From contig JAMWBK010000005.1 of assembly GCA_029953675.1 (NCBI GenBank), positions 310,001 through 374,000 of the forward strand: DNA of 64,000 nt. The letters are read 5' to 3'. A program made the position numbers and the translations under genes. This document shows positions 10,531 to 20,888 of the stretch, in pieces (position 1 is the first letter of the stretch; each line of letters opens with the position of its first letter). The notes under the pieces are model-generated. The model saw only the letters and a list, made by a program, of their open reading frames with translations. It was not told where the DNA came from and did no database searches. This DNA is from Rhodosorus marinus. Its lineage: Eukaryota; Rhodophyta; Stylonematophyceae; Stylonematales; Stylonemataceae.

Positions 10531-11302
10531 CGGCACTAGAAACCTAAGACGAGAAGTAATCACAATTCATGATATGAAGTGTGCTTCACAAACACAAGAA
10601 GGAATCATCATTCAATAGCTGAGGCGGAAATGATTGATTGATTATAAGACTAACGTTGATTGAATATCGGACGAGCTTATCGGACACGCAATCAGACCTG
10701 TTTCGTTAAATAATTTTAATCATATAACCCCTATTTTTCTACCTTTTTTATTATCTATCCACTAGAAAATTTATCGGACGCGTCTGATAAACGTTATCGG
10801 ACGGAATATGACAATCCTAGACTAGGCCCCTAGTGCCTTTCTCCAGGTTGTCTAGGAATGCTATTCCTTAAATTATTATTATTCAATGCACGCAAAATAC
10901 AAAAATTGTACTGTAAGCAACAAGATATAGATCATCTTGTCGTAATTTAAGAGTTCTTATCCATTATCCCAAATCGAGCTCAGACACATTTGCCGGTACA
11001 GCTGTGGACGCAAAATAGTAAGCAAAAAACTTGAAACTCCGGAATTGCAGATTGAGGATTGTCCGGTGATAGAGGAGGGAGAGGGAGAGAGGGAGGTGGG
11101 GATTGATTTGAGTGACTGTTATTGTCTTGGAAGGATCTGACAGCATTGAAAGGATTTGAGTAGTTTCTGTTTGTTCTGCTGTGATTTGTTGGGAATGACT
11201 TGGTAAAGCAAGCACATGTTGGAGAGAAGGTTTGGTGCGACGCGACTCGTAGGTTGGTGGGTTTGTACTTCCAGCTGAGCTCGTGTTCTTTGGAAGTTGG
11301 AC
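10531..11302. other. Intergenic region upstream of the K+ channel gene
   Basis: Contains the second TATCGGAC-box cluster (listed separately) and AT-rich sequence. The last 150 bases should hold the promoter of the channel gene. No gene is seen. Confidence 0.45.
10665..10802. repeat. Second cluster of four TATCGGAC boxes
   Basis: TATCGGAC occurs at 10665, 10678, 10772 and 10795, in the same orientation as the 3.5-kb cluster. Boxes share flanks with that cluster: TTATCGGACAC occurs in both, and the last box reads TATCGGACGGAATATGACA against TATCGGACGGAAATGACA. It lies just past the gag relic, which fits repetitive-element DNA. Confidence 0.65.
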
Positions 11303-12611
11303 ATGGGAATTCCAGCTGGATTCGTCTTCGGAACTGTGATTTTGAATGGAAGGCGTCGATCTGATGTTTCAAGGAGGAGGCACAGACCGGCTAGATCCAG
11401 AGTGGTTTCCGCTATTGTGAAGGACCAGAATGAGAGTTTTGATGCTGATGCAATTTTTGCCGACGAGTTTTCGACGGAAAAGAAGCTGCCCTATCAAGAA
11501 CTTGTAAGTTCTCCCAACTTTTAGTCTTCAATAGTGCCCACAGAGCATTCATCTGAATCCGAGTGTCGTCACGCTGGGCTACAGATTGGCAATATTGTGA
11601 ATGCACCAGCCACGGATGCCTTCGTTTCAATGTTAGTGCTTGCTCAATGCGTCTGTTTCGCTGTAGCGTCCATCCCTATCGACGTCTTTCTGCGACAAGC
11701 CCTTGAAGTACTTGATGTTTCGATCACTGGCGTTTTTGTTTTTGAGTACTTCCTGAGGTGGTACAGTGGTGGCGGACTGCGGCCAAGGTGCATCGTCTCA
11801 TCCCATCCTTAGCGTGCCCGTTCGTGGCATGGTCCTGACGGCTCTGCGTGCTTCTCTTGTGCAGATACCTAGCCAAGAAGATTATGATCATAGACCTCCT
11901 CGCTATTTTGCCACCATTTCTTAGTATGGCGACAGACTACAACCTGCAGTTTGTACGGCTGCTGCGAGTTGTTAGAATATTCCGGCTTCAACGGGTTCTT
12001 CAGAAGAAGGAATTCTACAGGCTGTTCGGGATAAAGTCCGCGGTATGAACACGCTCGATTTATCCTCCGGCTGGCGGGCATGCGTTAATGGTTTGTGTGC
12101 CGTTGAGGTTACTGTTCCAGGTTTCAGAGACGAATTTGAGGATTGCAGAGGTGATGGTGACAGTGTTTTCAATCCTGTACGTGTCAAGTGGCTTCCTCTA
12201 CGAGGCAGAGGTAGGATGGCGAGAGCATTCTAAATTCGAAGGCATTTGTTGTGTCTCAACCGTCAGCGTGACTCTGGCTTGCAGGTTGAGGTTAATGGGG
12301 CGATAGACAACTTTTTCGATGCTTTCTATTTCATGGTGGTCACTCTGACGACTGTTGGATTCGGTGACATTACACCAGTGACACCACTCGGCAAGCTTGT
12401 GGTCAGCTGCTCCATAATTACAGGAATCCTGTACATCCCTTATCAATTCGGGCGGTTGGCAGAGGCGGTGCTTGGAGATATGGGTATGATAGAGATGATG
12501 GGAAAGGCACGCAACACGGAGAAGATTGAATGCTTGTCGTGTGGCACAAAGATACATCCCTCAGATTCATCGTACTGCCGGATCTGCGGCAGTAGACTCC
12601 GCTCCAGCTGA
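11303..12611 (+). CDS. Plastid-type voltage-gated K+ channel subunit with C-terminal zinc ribbon
   Basis: This is a six-segment Kv/KvAP-like potassium channel subunit. Exons are 11303-11503, about 11546-11787, 11865-12042, 12121-12210 and 12285-12611, giving about 345 residues; the start of exon 2 is the least certain boundary. The first 36 residues are rich in Arg and Ser and end VVSAIV, like a plastid transit peptide. S1-S3 follow, then an S4-like RLLRVVRIFRLQRVLQ near residue 180. The pore helix and the selectivity filter TTVGFGD lie near residue 260, followed by S6. Instead of a cyclic-nucleotide or RCK domain, the tail ends in a four-Cys zinc ribbon (CLSCGTKIHPSDSSYCRICG). The location would be a plastid or thylakoid membrane if the leader is real. 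The family call is secure; targeting is inference. Confidence 0.88.
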
Positions 12612-13075
12612 TCGGCGCATCGTATTTTTCGTGCTATAGAATTTTTTTTCGGTGGACCTAACTGCGCTCCAGCGCTTGGATTGTCATTATTTTGTGCGCG
12701 AACGATGAACTGGATGGCTTTGTAGATTATTCTCTATTTTGTGGGTTTGCGTTTGACAATCCTCAAAACATTACAATTTTTAACTGATACTGATACAAAA
12801 GATACAAAACACACCAAAAGAACTCGACGGAGTGCCCAGAGAGGCGCAATTGACTGGTTTTAACCCGCTTTCGCTCCTGCGGAAAGCTCGTGCGTAAACT
12901 CCTGTCCAAGGGGTCAACGTTTACGTTGCCCAGAGACAGTAAGCTTGAGCGATCAGAGGTATTCACCCCCACCCGCTCCCCCAGACTGGGCCGTGGTGCC
13001 AAAGACGTTTCAAAACCAGTGGTCACGATCAGCTGCATCTCACAACCGGGAGCGCAGTGCGATAATAACAAGTAC
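12612..13075. other. Convergent intergenic spacer
   Basis: A spacer between two convergent genes. On the reverse strand the frame at 12763-13071 is rich in Ser, Arg and Thr. It could be a further 3' exon of the GOLD-domain gene, but no splice in the right phase was found, so it is left out. Confidence 0.4.
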
Positions 13076-14921
13076 TCACGACCGGCTTCTGTTCAAGCTC
13101 ATCGTGCTCCTCTTCCGTAACTCACGAGCCCAGTCTCCTGTGTCAACGTTCGAGTCAAACACACCCAGCCGATATCTCAGCTTCGCTTTGCGGCTGATGA
13201 AGCTTGTTCGACTGTCCCAGACACAGCTATAAGATCCGCAAGTCAAATTCAACAGGAGACCCTCTATCATCTGCCCGTTCGCGGAGGACGTCTCTGGCCC
13301 ATATACAACCTCTCCCGAATTGGCTCGAATCTGAAATGTTACGTCACGGTTGACAGCTTCAAACTGAAAGGCAAGGACTGACGTCTCCGAGTCTACTTCA
13401 ATCATTTTCTTAAAACCGTTAGCCTTTGGGATCTCAACCTGCGTTACAGAGCGAGTGCCCAGGAAGAAAAGGTCAGGCGGGACCTCATCAAATCTCCTAG
13501 CCTGCGGATGCCAGGAGGTCCAACACTTTGCGAACAGTGCCCACCTCCTCCAGGGACGTTTCCGCAGAATTCCCGCTAACCGACTTCTGTGCTTCCGCAG
13601 CCGTGACGAAGAACGGTGATTGCGTCGTAACGTTGATCATAAAATCAATATACTTTTTGGACTCCCGTGCGTAAATTTCCATGCCTCTCTTCAACTGGGC
13701 TACCGCGGTCGCAATCGTGTTCTGCTTTGCACAATCATCATCTTTCTCTTGCAGGATCTAATTTCAAACAGAACAAAGATGGCTCAGCGAGAAGCGAAGC
13801 AATACCCTAATTTCCTGGCTCCAATGGAGTTGAGATCCTACGTGTAAGATACATGCCACTAGCAAATGTGCTTGATTCGCAAACGCGGTTTGTCGGTATA
13901 AATTAGGACCATACTTCAGTCGGAGTTCTTCAGTAGGCCCGTTCTTGGAGTTTATCTCTCTAGCAAAGTCCAGCAACACCTGCGTTCCAGGGGAATACAT
14001 TAGAGCTTGTCCTAGTCTGAGGGTTGTGGTAGAACGCGTGCGCGGTTAAAGGCGACTTACCTCAGGGCATCCACTGATCATTCTGATCGCAAATTTTTTC
14101 ACACCGCTTTCCGTACTAAGGGCTGCAAGACTGGCTCGTCGCTCGAACTGTTGTTTCCAGTACAGATCGTATTTTTCCGCCAAAGTACCCCCATTGCTCA
14201 GTAGTGTCTCCACTGCTGCTTTGTACTGAAGGTGCACAAGAGGGACGGGATCAATGTCCGCAATACGATCCAAATGTGTTTGAAGACAGCGACGGATCCC
14301 CCAACAGGTGGATTCCAACGCCATTCAGGAGATTCAATACCTTTGTTTCCTTTCTTTCGCGCAAGGAGTTGATGACTTTCTTTCTCCAGTCATCGGGCAG
14401 AAACTCGTCCAGAATTCCGTTGACCTTGTCAGCCTGAAATTTCTGAAAACGTTCATAGCTATCATACGATTCGATGGCGAGAGATATGATAATGGACAGA
14501 TGGTCTGTACAAGTCCAAAAAAGATATGGAAAACAAAATAACGACGCGAAACGCAAGTTTAACTTCCCGGTTTACATTGGTACACAAGCGCACTGCTCCA
14601 AGGATTCCGATCACCTTTCAAATCAGTTGGAGCAAGGGCCTTTGCTATTTCAGCCTTCGACGCAACCTCCTCACATTGCCATCTGTTATAATACATGTTC
14701 AGATCAATATGCTTGGGCAACTCCACAACGAGCTTGTCCCGATCCACCGCGTCCCAAACATCCAGCTTCTCGCACATACCCTCCATCCCCTTCCTCGCCT
14801 CACCAAACTCATCAGGAAGTTCATCAATTGGAAAATCCTTATAAAACTCCCTCAAGTACTCTCTTGTTATAGGTACCAGAGTCGAGTTGGTCTCACCAGC
14901 GCTACTACTCCTCAACGCCAT
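13076..14921 (-). CDS. GOLD-domain protein of unknown function
   Basis: The deduced exons are 14615-14921, 14341-14504, 14061-14225, 13842-13979, about 13545-13757 and 13076-13501, for about 470 residues. The first four junctions are phase-consistent. The last intron is ambiguous: the preferred one is only 43 nt, and a longer one from about 13580 also keeps frame. The N-terminal 330 residues are helical and unrecognised, with a VPITREYLREFYKDFPIDEL start and a YARESKKYIDFMINVTTQSP helix. The last exon holds a GOLD-type beta domain, with SETSVLAFQFEAVNRDVTFQ, then GSYSCVWDSRTSFISRKAKL and a closing YRLGVFD. GOLD domains occur in p24 cargo receptors and Sec14-like proteins of Golgi and lipid traffic. 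There is no signal peptide or membrane span, so the protein should be soluble. Identity beyond GOLD is unknown. Confidence 0.72.
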
Positions 14922-15939
14922 CTCCACTCAAACCTCACTCCCAAACAAAGTCCCCCTCCCCCCAAAACCCAGCAAAAAAATCAAACTAACGAACTTCTAA
15001 AGCTACCTCTTTCCAAACTTCATCCTCAGGATCCACAATTCATCCAACACTGCACCGGTACAAAGACATAAAATTCATAAACCATTTCCCACAAGTATAT
15101 AGCCAACGGCCTCTTCTATCTTCTCTGCACACAGCCAGAAGAGCCTCTCCACCCCGACGGTTAATCTTTTTTGCACAGCCTGACAGCTTGCAGTTCGTAC
15201 TCTAGCATTCCTAAACCAGCTGCCGAGCAAAAAGTCAGATACTGGCGTTTTAGCGTCACAAATAAAATTCAGTCAATATATATATTTCTCTCAAAATATA
15301 TTGTTTCCAAGACAATAATCAATCAATTATTCGATGACACTAAACCAGTCGGAAAAGGAATCCCTCCAACACGACAGAAGAGGACAAAAAAAACTTCCAA
15401 AAAACTCCAATCCATCCGATTCCGTCAGGAATCGCAAAACTATTGATAGTGTCACCATCTAGTGCTCATCTAAACAAAAAATATTTCCCGATGTTGGTTG
15501 CAATTATCTCAAAATCAAAGGTGACACTGTAATCCGATTATCAAGAGATTTCCTTATCAATCAAAAAAGAATACGATGATTTGATTGGTTGAGAATCCCG
15601 CCCCCAGAGTGTACACTAAAGCTGTTCAGTCGCTGGAACCCTCGAACCCCTATATAAAATGTATTTTTGATGAAATTGCGAGCAATGTCCGACGAGAGCA
15701 AATTTTAGGACAAAAATTCTTATATTTGGGGCCTTGATGACTAGAAAAATGAGAATTTGTCTTGCTGATATATATATTTCCAAATATTCGTTTTTCACCG
15801 GAATTCTGGTTCTGTTGAATAGGATAAAGTTTGGCTAGAGTTGTTGGCCCCCGAGAGGGAGCCAGGTTCGTATTGGCGGTGCTTGCACACCGCTGGAGCG
15901 GCCGCAGCGTTGGATGTTGATATGAGCCCATGTTCGTTT
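14922..15939. other. Intergenic region with AT-rich stretches
   Basis: Promoter side of the GOLD-domain gene, then AT-rich DNA. No gene is supported on either strand. Confidence 0.45.
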
Positions 15940-16171
15940 CCAGCTACCCTCTCCCGGAAATAACATCGATGCAGCCATCGTAGTTCAGATACGTGAGCAT
16001 CTGGAGCGTCCATCTCCCGAATGTTGACCTGTTCAACAAAAGCTTTTCGCATCCCCAATTCCTGCGGCAAGGCAGGGAACAGGTCGGCATTCGGGAGATG
16101 GACGCTCCAGATGCTCACTTATCTGAACTACGATGACTACATCGAGGTTCTTTCCGGGAGTAGATAGCTGG
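15940..16171. repeat. Long imperfect inverted repeat (hairpin), about 95-nt arms
   Basis: The left arm (15940-16034) pairs with the right arm (16077-16171) around a 42-nt loop. The central 48 bp of the arms (about 15976-16023 and 16088-16135) match at 47 positions. The outer parts still match clearly, for example CTCCCGGAAA with TTTCCGGGAG and CCAGCTA with TAGCTGG. A transcript would fold into a stable stem of more than 80 pairs, like an inverted-duplication small-RNA precursor or a MITE. Read on the reverse strand, the left arm gives an open peptide frame containing REMDAPDAHVSELRWLHR, and the other arm repeats nearly the same peptide in opposite orientation. It may therefore derive from an inverted duplication of coding DNA. 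Confidence 0.8.
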
Positions 16172-18077
16172 GCCCCAGCACTTGTTATCCAAAATAGTAG
16201 CCCGGATTGTGAGAGATGATAGCATGCGACAAGTGATTGTTTTCGACTGCATGGTGTTCTCGTATAATTGATTGATTATCGTGGTGGAAACAAGGAGTTT
16301 TCAGGAAAACAAAACATATTGCCATATATAGCACTCCCCAACGAACATTCGGCAATGGCTTTGGAGGGTCTTAGAGTACCGAGGTGGGTTGAGCTTGGGT
16401 GCCTTGGTCCGTGCAACGTACCAATGATTGGAAGTGGTTGCGGCTGAGAATGAAGTCCATTACTCAACTTACGTAGCGCAAGAGCAAGCAGGGCCTCTCG
16501 GGTGTTGTCCGTTTGTACGAATCTGGGCGATTAAAGCCACCCAGAACCTTGCTTGCAGTGCTCTGCAAGATATCCAAAAAAGAGCCGAATAGGTCTGGAT
16601 ATCGACAACTGAACGCGCGCCTACCCGCTGATAATTAAATAACTTCGAAAACTTACGACCAAGCATAGAGCTTACTTCTCCACGGGATTCGTTTAAAACC
16701 TCTCCCAGGCCGTTGGAAACCTAAAGCTATCTTCCCCCGTGGATCGTTACAATCTAGGAAGACTTTAACAACAAACACAAATCCAAACACTCCCTCCTAC
16801 CGCTTCACAATTATCCCCACAACCACAGCAGCATATACGAGGATCACCGGAAAACCTTATATTCCAGTTTAGCAAGATCGTTAGCAAAACGTTCAATTCT
16901 TTTTAAAAACTAGACAGCAAAATGCAGATTGGAAAATACTATCTGCCTCTTGATGAAAACACGTTTCCGTAATCTAATTCAATACAGAACCGCCGGTTAT
17001 TGAAAACGCTGCGGTTTGATCAGAATCAGAAGTTTTTGTACCTGCTGCAAAAGTATTTATTAAGTTAGAATACAATAACTAATAATTCCGAATCTCAATT
17101 GGCTGGCTTACTGTGCATACTTTCTGTTTAGGACACCACGGTAAATATACAAAATTGCTCGAATGCAGAGTGTTCTTTGGCCACTGGAGCAGTTCATTCG
17201 CAAGACTATCACAGGAGAACGCTGCAGGATCGGAAGACTATCTAGTTGAAGGAGTACTGAAGTACACGCAACGTTGATGAGGCTCCACATCGATATGGCA
17301 TTTGTGGATTGGTGAACTAGGGTTGATGCCCTAGAACGGGAGCTCAGTGTTTCTGGAACCAAATGCTGGATGATCGGAATCTAATCGCACGTTAAGGGAC
17401 ATTTTCGAGGAGTAAACGCTTAATAAGAAGCTCCAAGACGACTTGGCTCTTCGAACAGCGGACTCTCTGTCTATGACTTTGCTCACCCTGGCCGGTCTAT
17501 CCAGATCTAGACTCTTAAACCGTCCATGAGACTTCACTGGAAACCTCTGGCCAAGTCCGTCTAACCGCCGAACTTTGCTGAAGTCCCAAAAAAACCTTCT
17601 CATGGGCTCTCCATTCCACTGCAAACCTGTCCTCCACAGAGTTGCCGTCGATGACCACACCAGAGGAAGAGAAACGTCCATCAAATAGTTCCCTAATAGT
17701 CCCACATCCCAGATTCAACATACATCCATTAACTTATTTTCGAAATTCTTATACTAAGATCCCAAACCAAAACATCATCACCAAATCCCTCTTGAAAATC
17801 CTATATTTTGACCCCAAAGTTTTGCTCAACTGATGAATTTGTTTTGAAAAAGCCTATTTGATGAATCGCGTCAAAAAGGGGTAAAAACAATCATCGGTTA
17901 AATTTGTTTTGAAAATGGTGATGATTTTGATATGAATCACATTGGGCGATAGGAGAGCATCGTCATCTCACCATCTCAGCAAGGAATATATACATTTTGG
18001 TTTTGCTTATGATTTATAAATGGATGGAAGATGGAGATGGAGATGGAGATGGAGATGGAGATGTAGGGCGTAGTGGG
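16172..18077. other. Large intergenic region, no gene firmly supported
   Basis: A reverse-strand stretch at about 16440-16519 reads as a helical Leu/Ala-rich peptide and ends beside a GTAAGT, so it may be a remnant exon. The rest shows no coding signal. The stretch ends with the promoter side of the protease gene and a (GATGGA)n hexamer repeat at 18030-18063. Confidence 0.4.
18030..18063. repeat. GATGGA hexanucleotide microsatellite
   Basis: About five and a half tandem copies of GATGGA lie immediately upstream of the protease start. In frame they would encode a Gly-Asp repeat, but they are more likely leader DNA. Confidence 0.85.
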
Positions 18078-20173
18078 ATGAGCCAATTTTTGTGTGTGAG
18101 TGAAGACGGGATTATTAGAATCCGTGATTGGAGCTGTCGAAAGGTTTCAATGTTTTGTTACATAAGTGGATGGAGCAATATACAACGTGTGCGTCGACGT
18201 GGTGGTATCGTGTGCGTTTATGGAGAGCGCCGTACGTGGCGGAATGTGGCGAGCGGTTTGGCGCTTGGGGTAGCGCTCTTGAGCATGCCTCCCGGTCTCG
18301 CTGATCAAGTGGCATCAGCACGGGAAAGTCCGGTTGAAGTTGCGCAGGCTATGAAGGAGATGGATATTAAGCTGAACAAGTCTATTTTCGAGGAGGCGTA
18401 AGGTTTTCTTTCATGTGACTCCACCCCGGATGCACTCTGCGATTCTCATCATGTCGTTGCTGTCTGACGTTTAGGTGGGGTGCCGTGTATACTATGTATT
18501 ATGATACTACTGCTGGAGAGCGATGGTCAGCTGACGACTGGATAGATGCTCGGAGTCATGTATTTGATTCGGGAAAGCTTGTTTTCTCTTCAAGGGAGAG
18601 AACACATGACGCAATAAGGGACATCGTCTCCGCTATTGGAGACCCTTACACGAGATTTTTGACTCCTGAAGAATACAGATATGAGCTTGAAGCTCGATCT
18701 GATAAAGTTTTGAACAATGCTGGCATCGGCCTGCAGGTACGAAGGGATGAACAACAAGCCCCTGTTCCTCTAACTTGGAGCTGGTCGTCTTCTCATTATG
18801 AGAGGTCGGGTCTCTAAGCTCCACCTTTTCTGTTTCATCGATTCACGCCGATTATACATAACAGTTGGTGGATCCTTTTGACGGTGTGGATGACTTGCAG
18901 ATCCTGGCTCCTCTCCCCGAGTCTCCCGCGGAACGAGCAGGTATCCATCCTGGTGATTATTTAGAAGCTATTGACGACATCGACATAGCCTATGCGCATA
19001 TGACCCCCGACGAAGCGATAGCCGTTCTTCGAGGACCTGAGGGAACTCCCGTGTCGCTCACATTGCGCACGGATGCCAGCGACCGTAAGGAGATTCTTCT
19101 CAACCGAAGACCGCTCTCAATGAAAGCAGTGCGATCCGAAGTCGTCGAAAATGAGCTCGGGAAAACAGGCTACGTCAGAATTCATTTGTTCACCTCCAGA
19201 GCGAGAGAGGAACTGGTACGTCACTGAAACCCTACAGGAAGTCCTCGGTGACGACAGGGATTGCGGCTCTGACCCGATGATATCTGAACAGGTGGACAAT
19301 ATACGAAGTATGATCGTAGATGGTGTGGATGCAATAGTAATAGACGTGCGAAACTGCTTGGGTGGTGTCTTCCAGGAGGCTCTCGTAATTGCTTCAGCGT
19401 TTATCGATTGTCCAGATTGCGTTTTAGTGCAAACTCTGGATGGAAACGGTATGATCAAGACCTGAGCTTTTAGAATCAATCTTTATGGCGTCCATATTGC
19501 ATGGCCACGTTCGATAAGATTACCCAAACGCGAGCGTCTACCATAATCTTAATCATCGCTCTTCGATTCTCGCCATCGAAAAAAAGGAATCGAGAGAAAC
19601 CATATCGTTGAGAAACAGCGCTGTGTTTTGCCCGGAGTAATTGTACCAACGAATATTCCCATGGCAGTGCTGGTGAACGGCGGAAGCGCGAGGTAAAGAG
19701 TAGCCGTGTTGGTCATACTTTTGCGCAGTGTTTCGATCACGACGAGCTGTTGGGTGCAGGGCCGAAAAGCACAACCATCTTTCCAATTGTGCCGAACTCC
19801 CTGGCCCTGCATGTATCAGCTTTTTTGCTGAGATAAGAAACTAAGTCAAGTCTTCGTTTCGACCTCTTCCTTCTACAGTTCCAGCGAGGTGCTCGCAGTT
19901 GCTCTCAAAGAGAATGGTCGGGCGACGCTGATTGGGGAGAGGACGTTTGGGAAGGGGCTCATTCAGCATTCGTTTGTTCTTCGTGATGGAAGCGCAGTTA
20001 CTATGACCGTAGCAGAATATGTAACGCCGCGACGTCATCAGCATCTACAGAATAAAGGAGCCAGACCGGATATCGCTTGCAGAGCAGCACCTGCAAAGTC
20101 GGCAACGGAGGACCTGTGCGTAGATCGGGCGAGTAGGGCGCTTCTACTACCCAGACAAACAGGAGTCTTGTAG
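18078..20173 (+). CDS. ctpA: C-terminal processing peptidase (CtpA, S41A), thylakoid-lumen targeted
   Basis: It cleaves C-terminal extensions, in plastids that of the photosystem II D1 precursor. Exons are 18078 (or ATG 18150)-18397, 18475-18736, 18865-19215, 19292-19448, 19587-19692 and 19879-20173, all in phase. The product has about 472 residues from ATG 18150, or 496 from ATG 18078. The leader has a basic part, a twin-arginine ERRTWRN and a hydrophobic stretch ending PPGLADQVA, typical of Tat-type lumenal targeting. Next come a family N-domain (WGAVYTMYYD) and the GDPYTRFLTPEEY motif. Exon 3 carries a PDZ domain with SPAERAGIHPGDYLEAIDD. The catalytic core has NGGSASSSEVLA and, 25 residues after the nucleophilic Ser, the general-base Lys in ERTFGKGLIQ. 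The Ser codon itself is split by intron 5. The family call is firm; D1 as substrate is inferred from family. Confidence 0.93.
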
Positions 20174-20403
20174 GAAACCAAACTTGAACTTTTTGAAACC
20201 AGCGGTGATCCTTCGCTGGCACAGCTGAGGAACAACAGCGCCAGTGATAATCACGGGTGTACCGAGCGGCGGTTCCTATATGAGAATGTGTGAGGAAAAA
20301 ATCATAAGACGGATGCCGCAGTGGTCCAGGACGTAGGATCTTGTGGTCCACGGAGTAGTAGGAGTTGCCAGACATGTTTTGGAAGTCAATTGTTGTACGA
20401 TTT

Positions 20404-20888
20404 TCAATTAATATTTGTACCACGAAAATTTCGAAAAATCAGATTATCCATGAACGCGAGAATGCCGCCTAGCTGCGACTCTACTCCAACGCCTATCCCA
20501 ACACCTAGACAGAGGAGAATGTACCGAAAACAACACTTAGTGCTCGCAAAAACTACACCACAAGAAACGCGAATTCTCCCGGCCGGTTGGTATGCGGAGA
20601 TCACATTCAGATTGGGGGGAAACACATACCTGCGCAAATCCCAGCGCCCACTGACGCGCCAATATTAATCCTCGGGTTCGGTAGCCCAAGGCCAAAGACC
20701 CGTCCATTCCCTACCGAGACGCCCAAGCAAAGTCCACCCCCACCAGCAATCCTCATCGACATTATCCGATCCAGGACCGTAGGGTCAGAAAACCTCGAGT
20801 TTCCTCTCCTAGCGGCAACCTCAATCCCATCCATCTTCGAAGGGCCAAGTCTAGTATCCCCGCCTATCCCAGCCCATGGTAACCTCAT
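20404..20888 (-). CDS. Small glycine-rich protein resembling plant GVGxG-type (TGD5-like) proteins
   Basis: Two exons, 20630-20888 and 20404-20504, joined by a clean intron (GTATGT...TCTAG, phase 1), give about 119 residues. After a 50-residue variable start comes GGGGLCLGVSVGNGRVFGLG, then LPNPRINIGASVGAGICAG, and after the junction VGIGVGVESQLGGILAFMDN. Alternating Gly/Val/Ile with small residues resembles a short family of plant membrane-associated Gly-rich proteins that includes TGD5 of chloroplast lipid import. The resemblance is compositional, so that function is only a suggestion. The small size and good splice sites favour a real gene. Confidence 0.6.

Noticed and set aside
14282-14337. 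Helical reverse-strand peptide inside a proposed GOLD-gene intron
   Set aside because: Including it requires a frameshift or a splice with no AG; skipping it by a GTATTG...TTCAG intron keeps phase on both sides.
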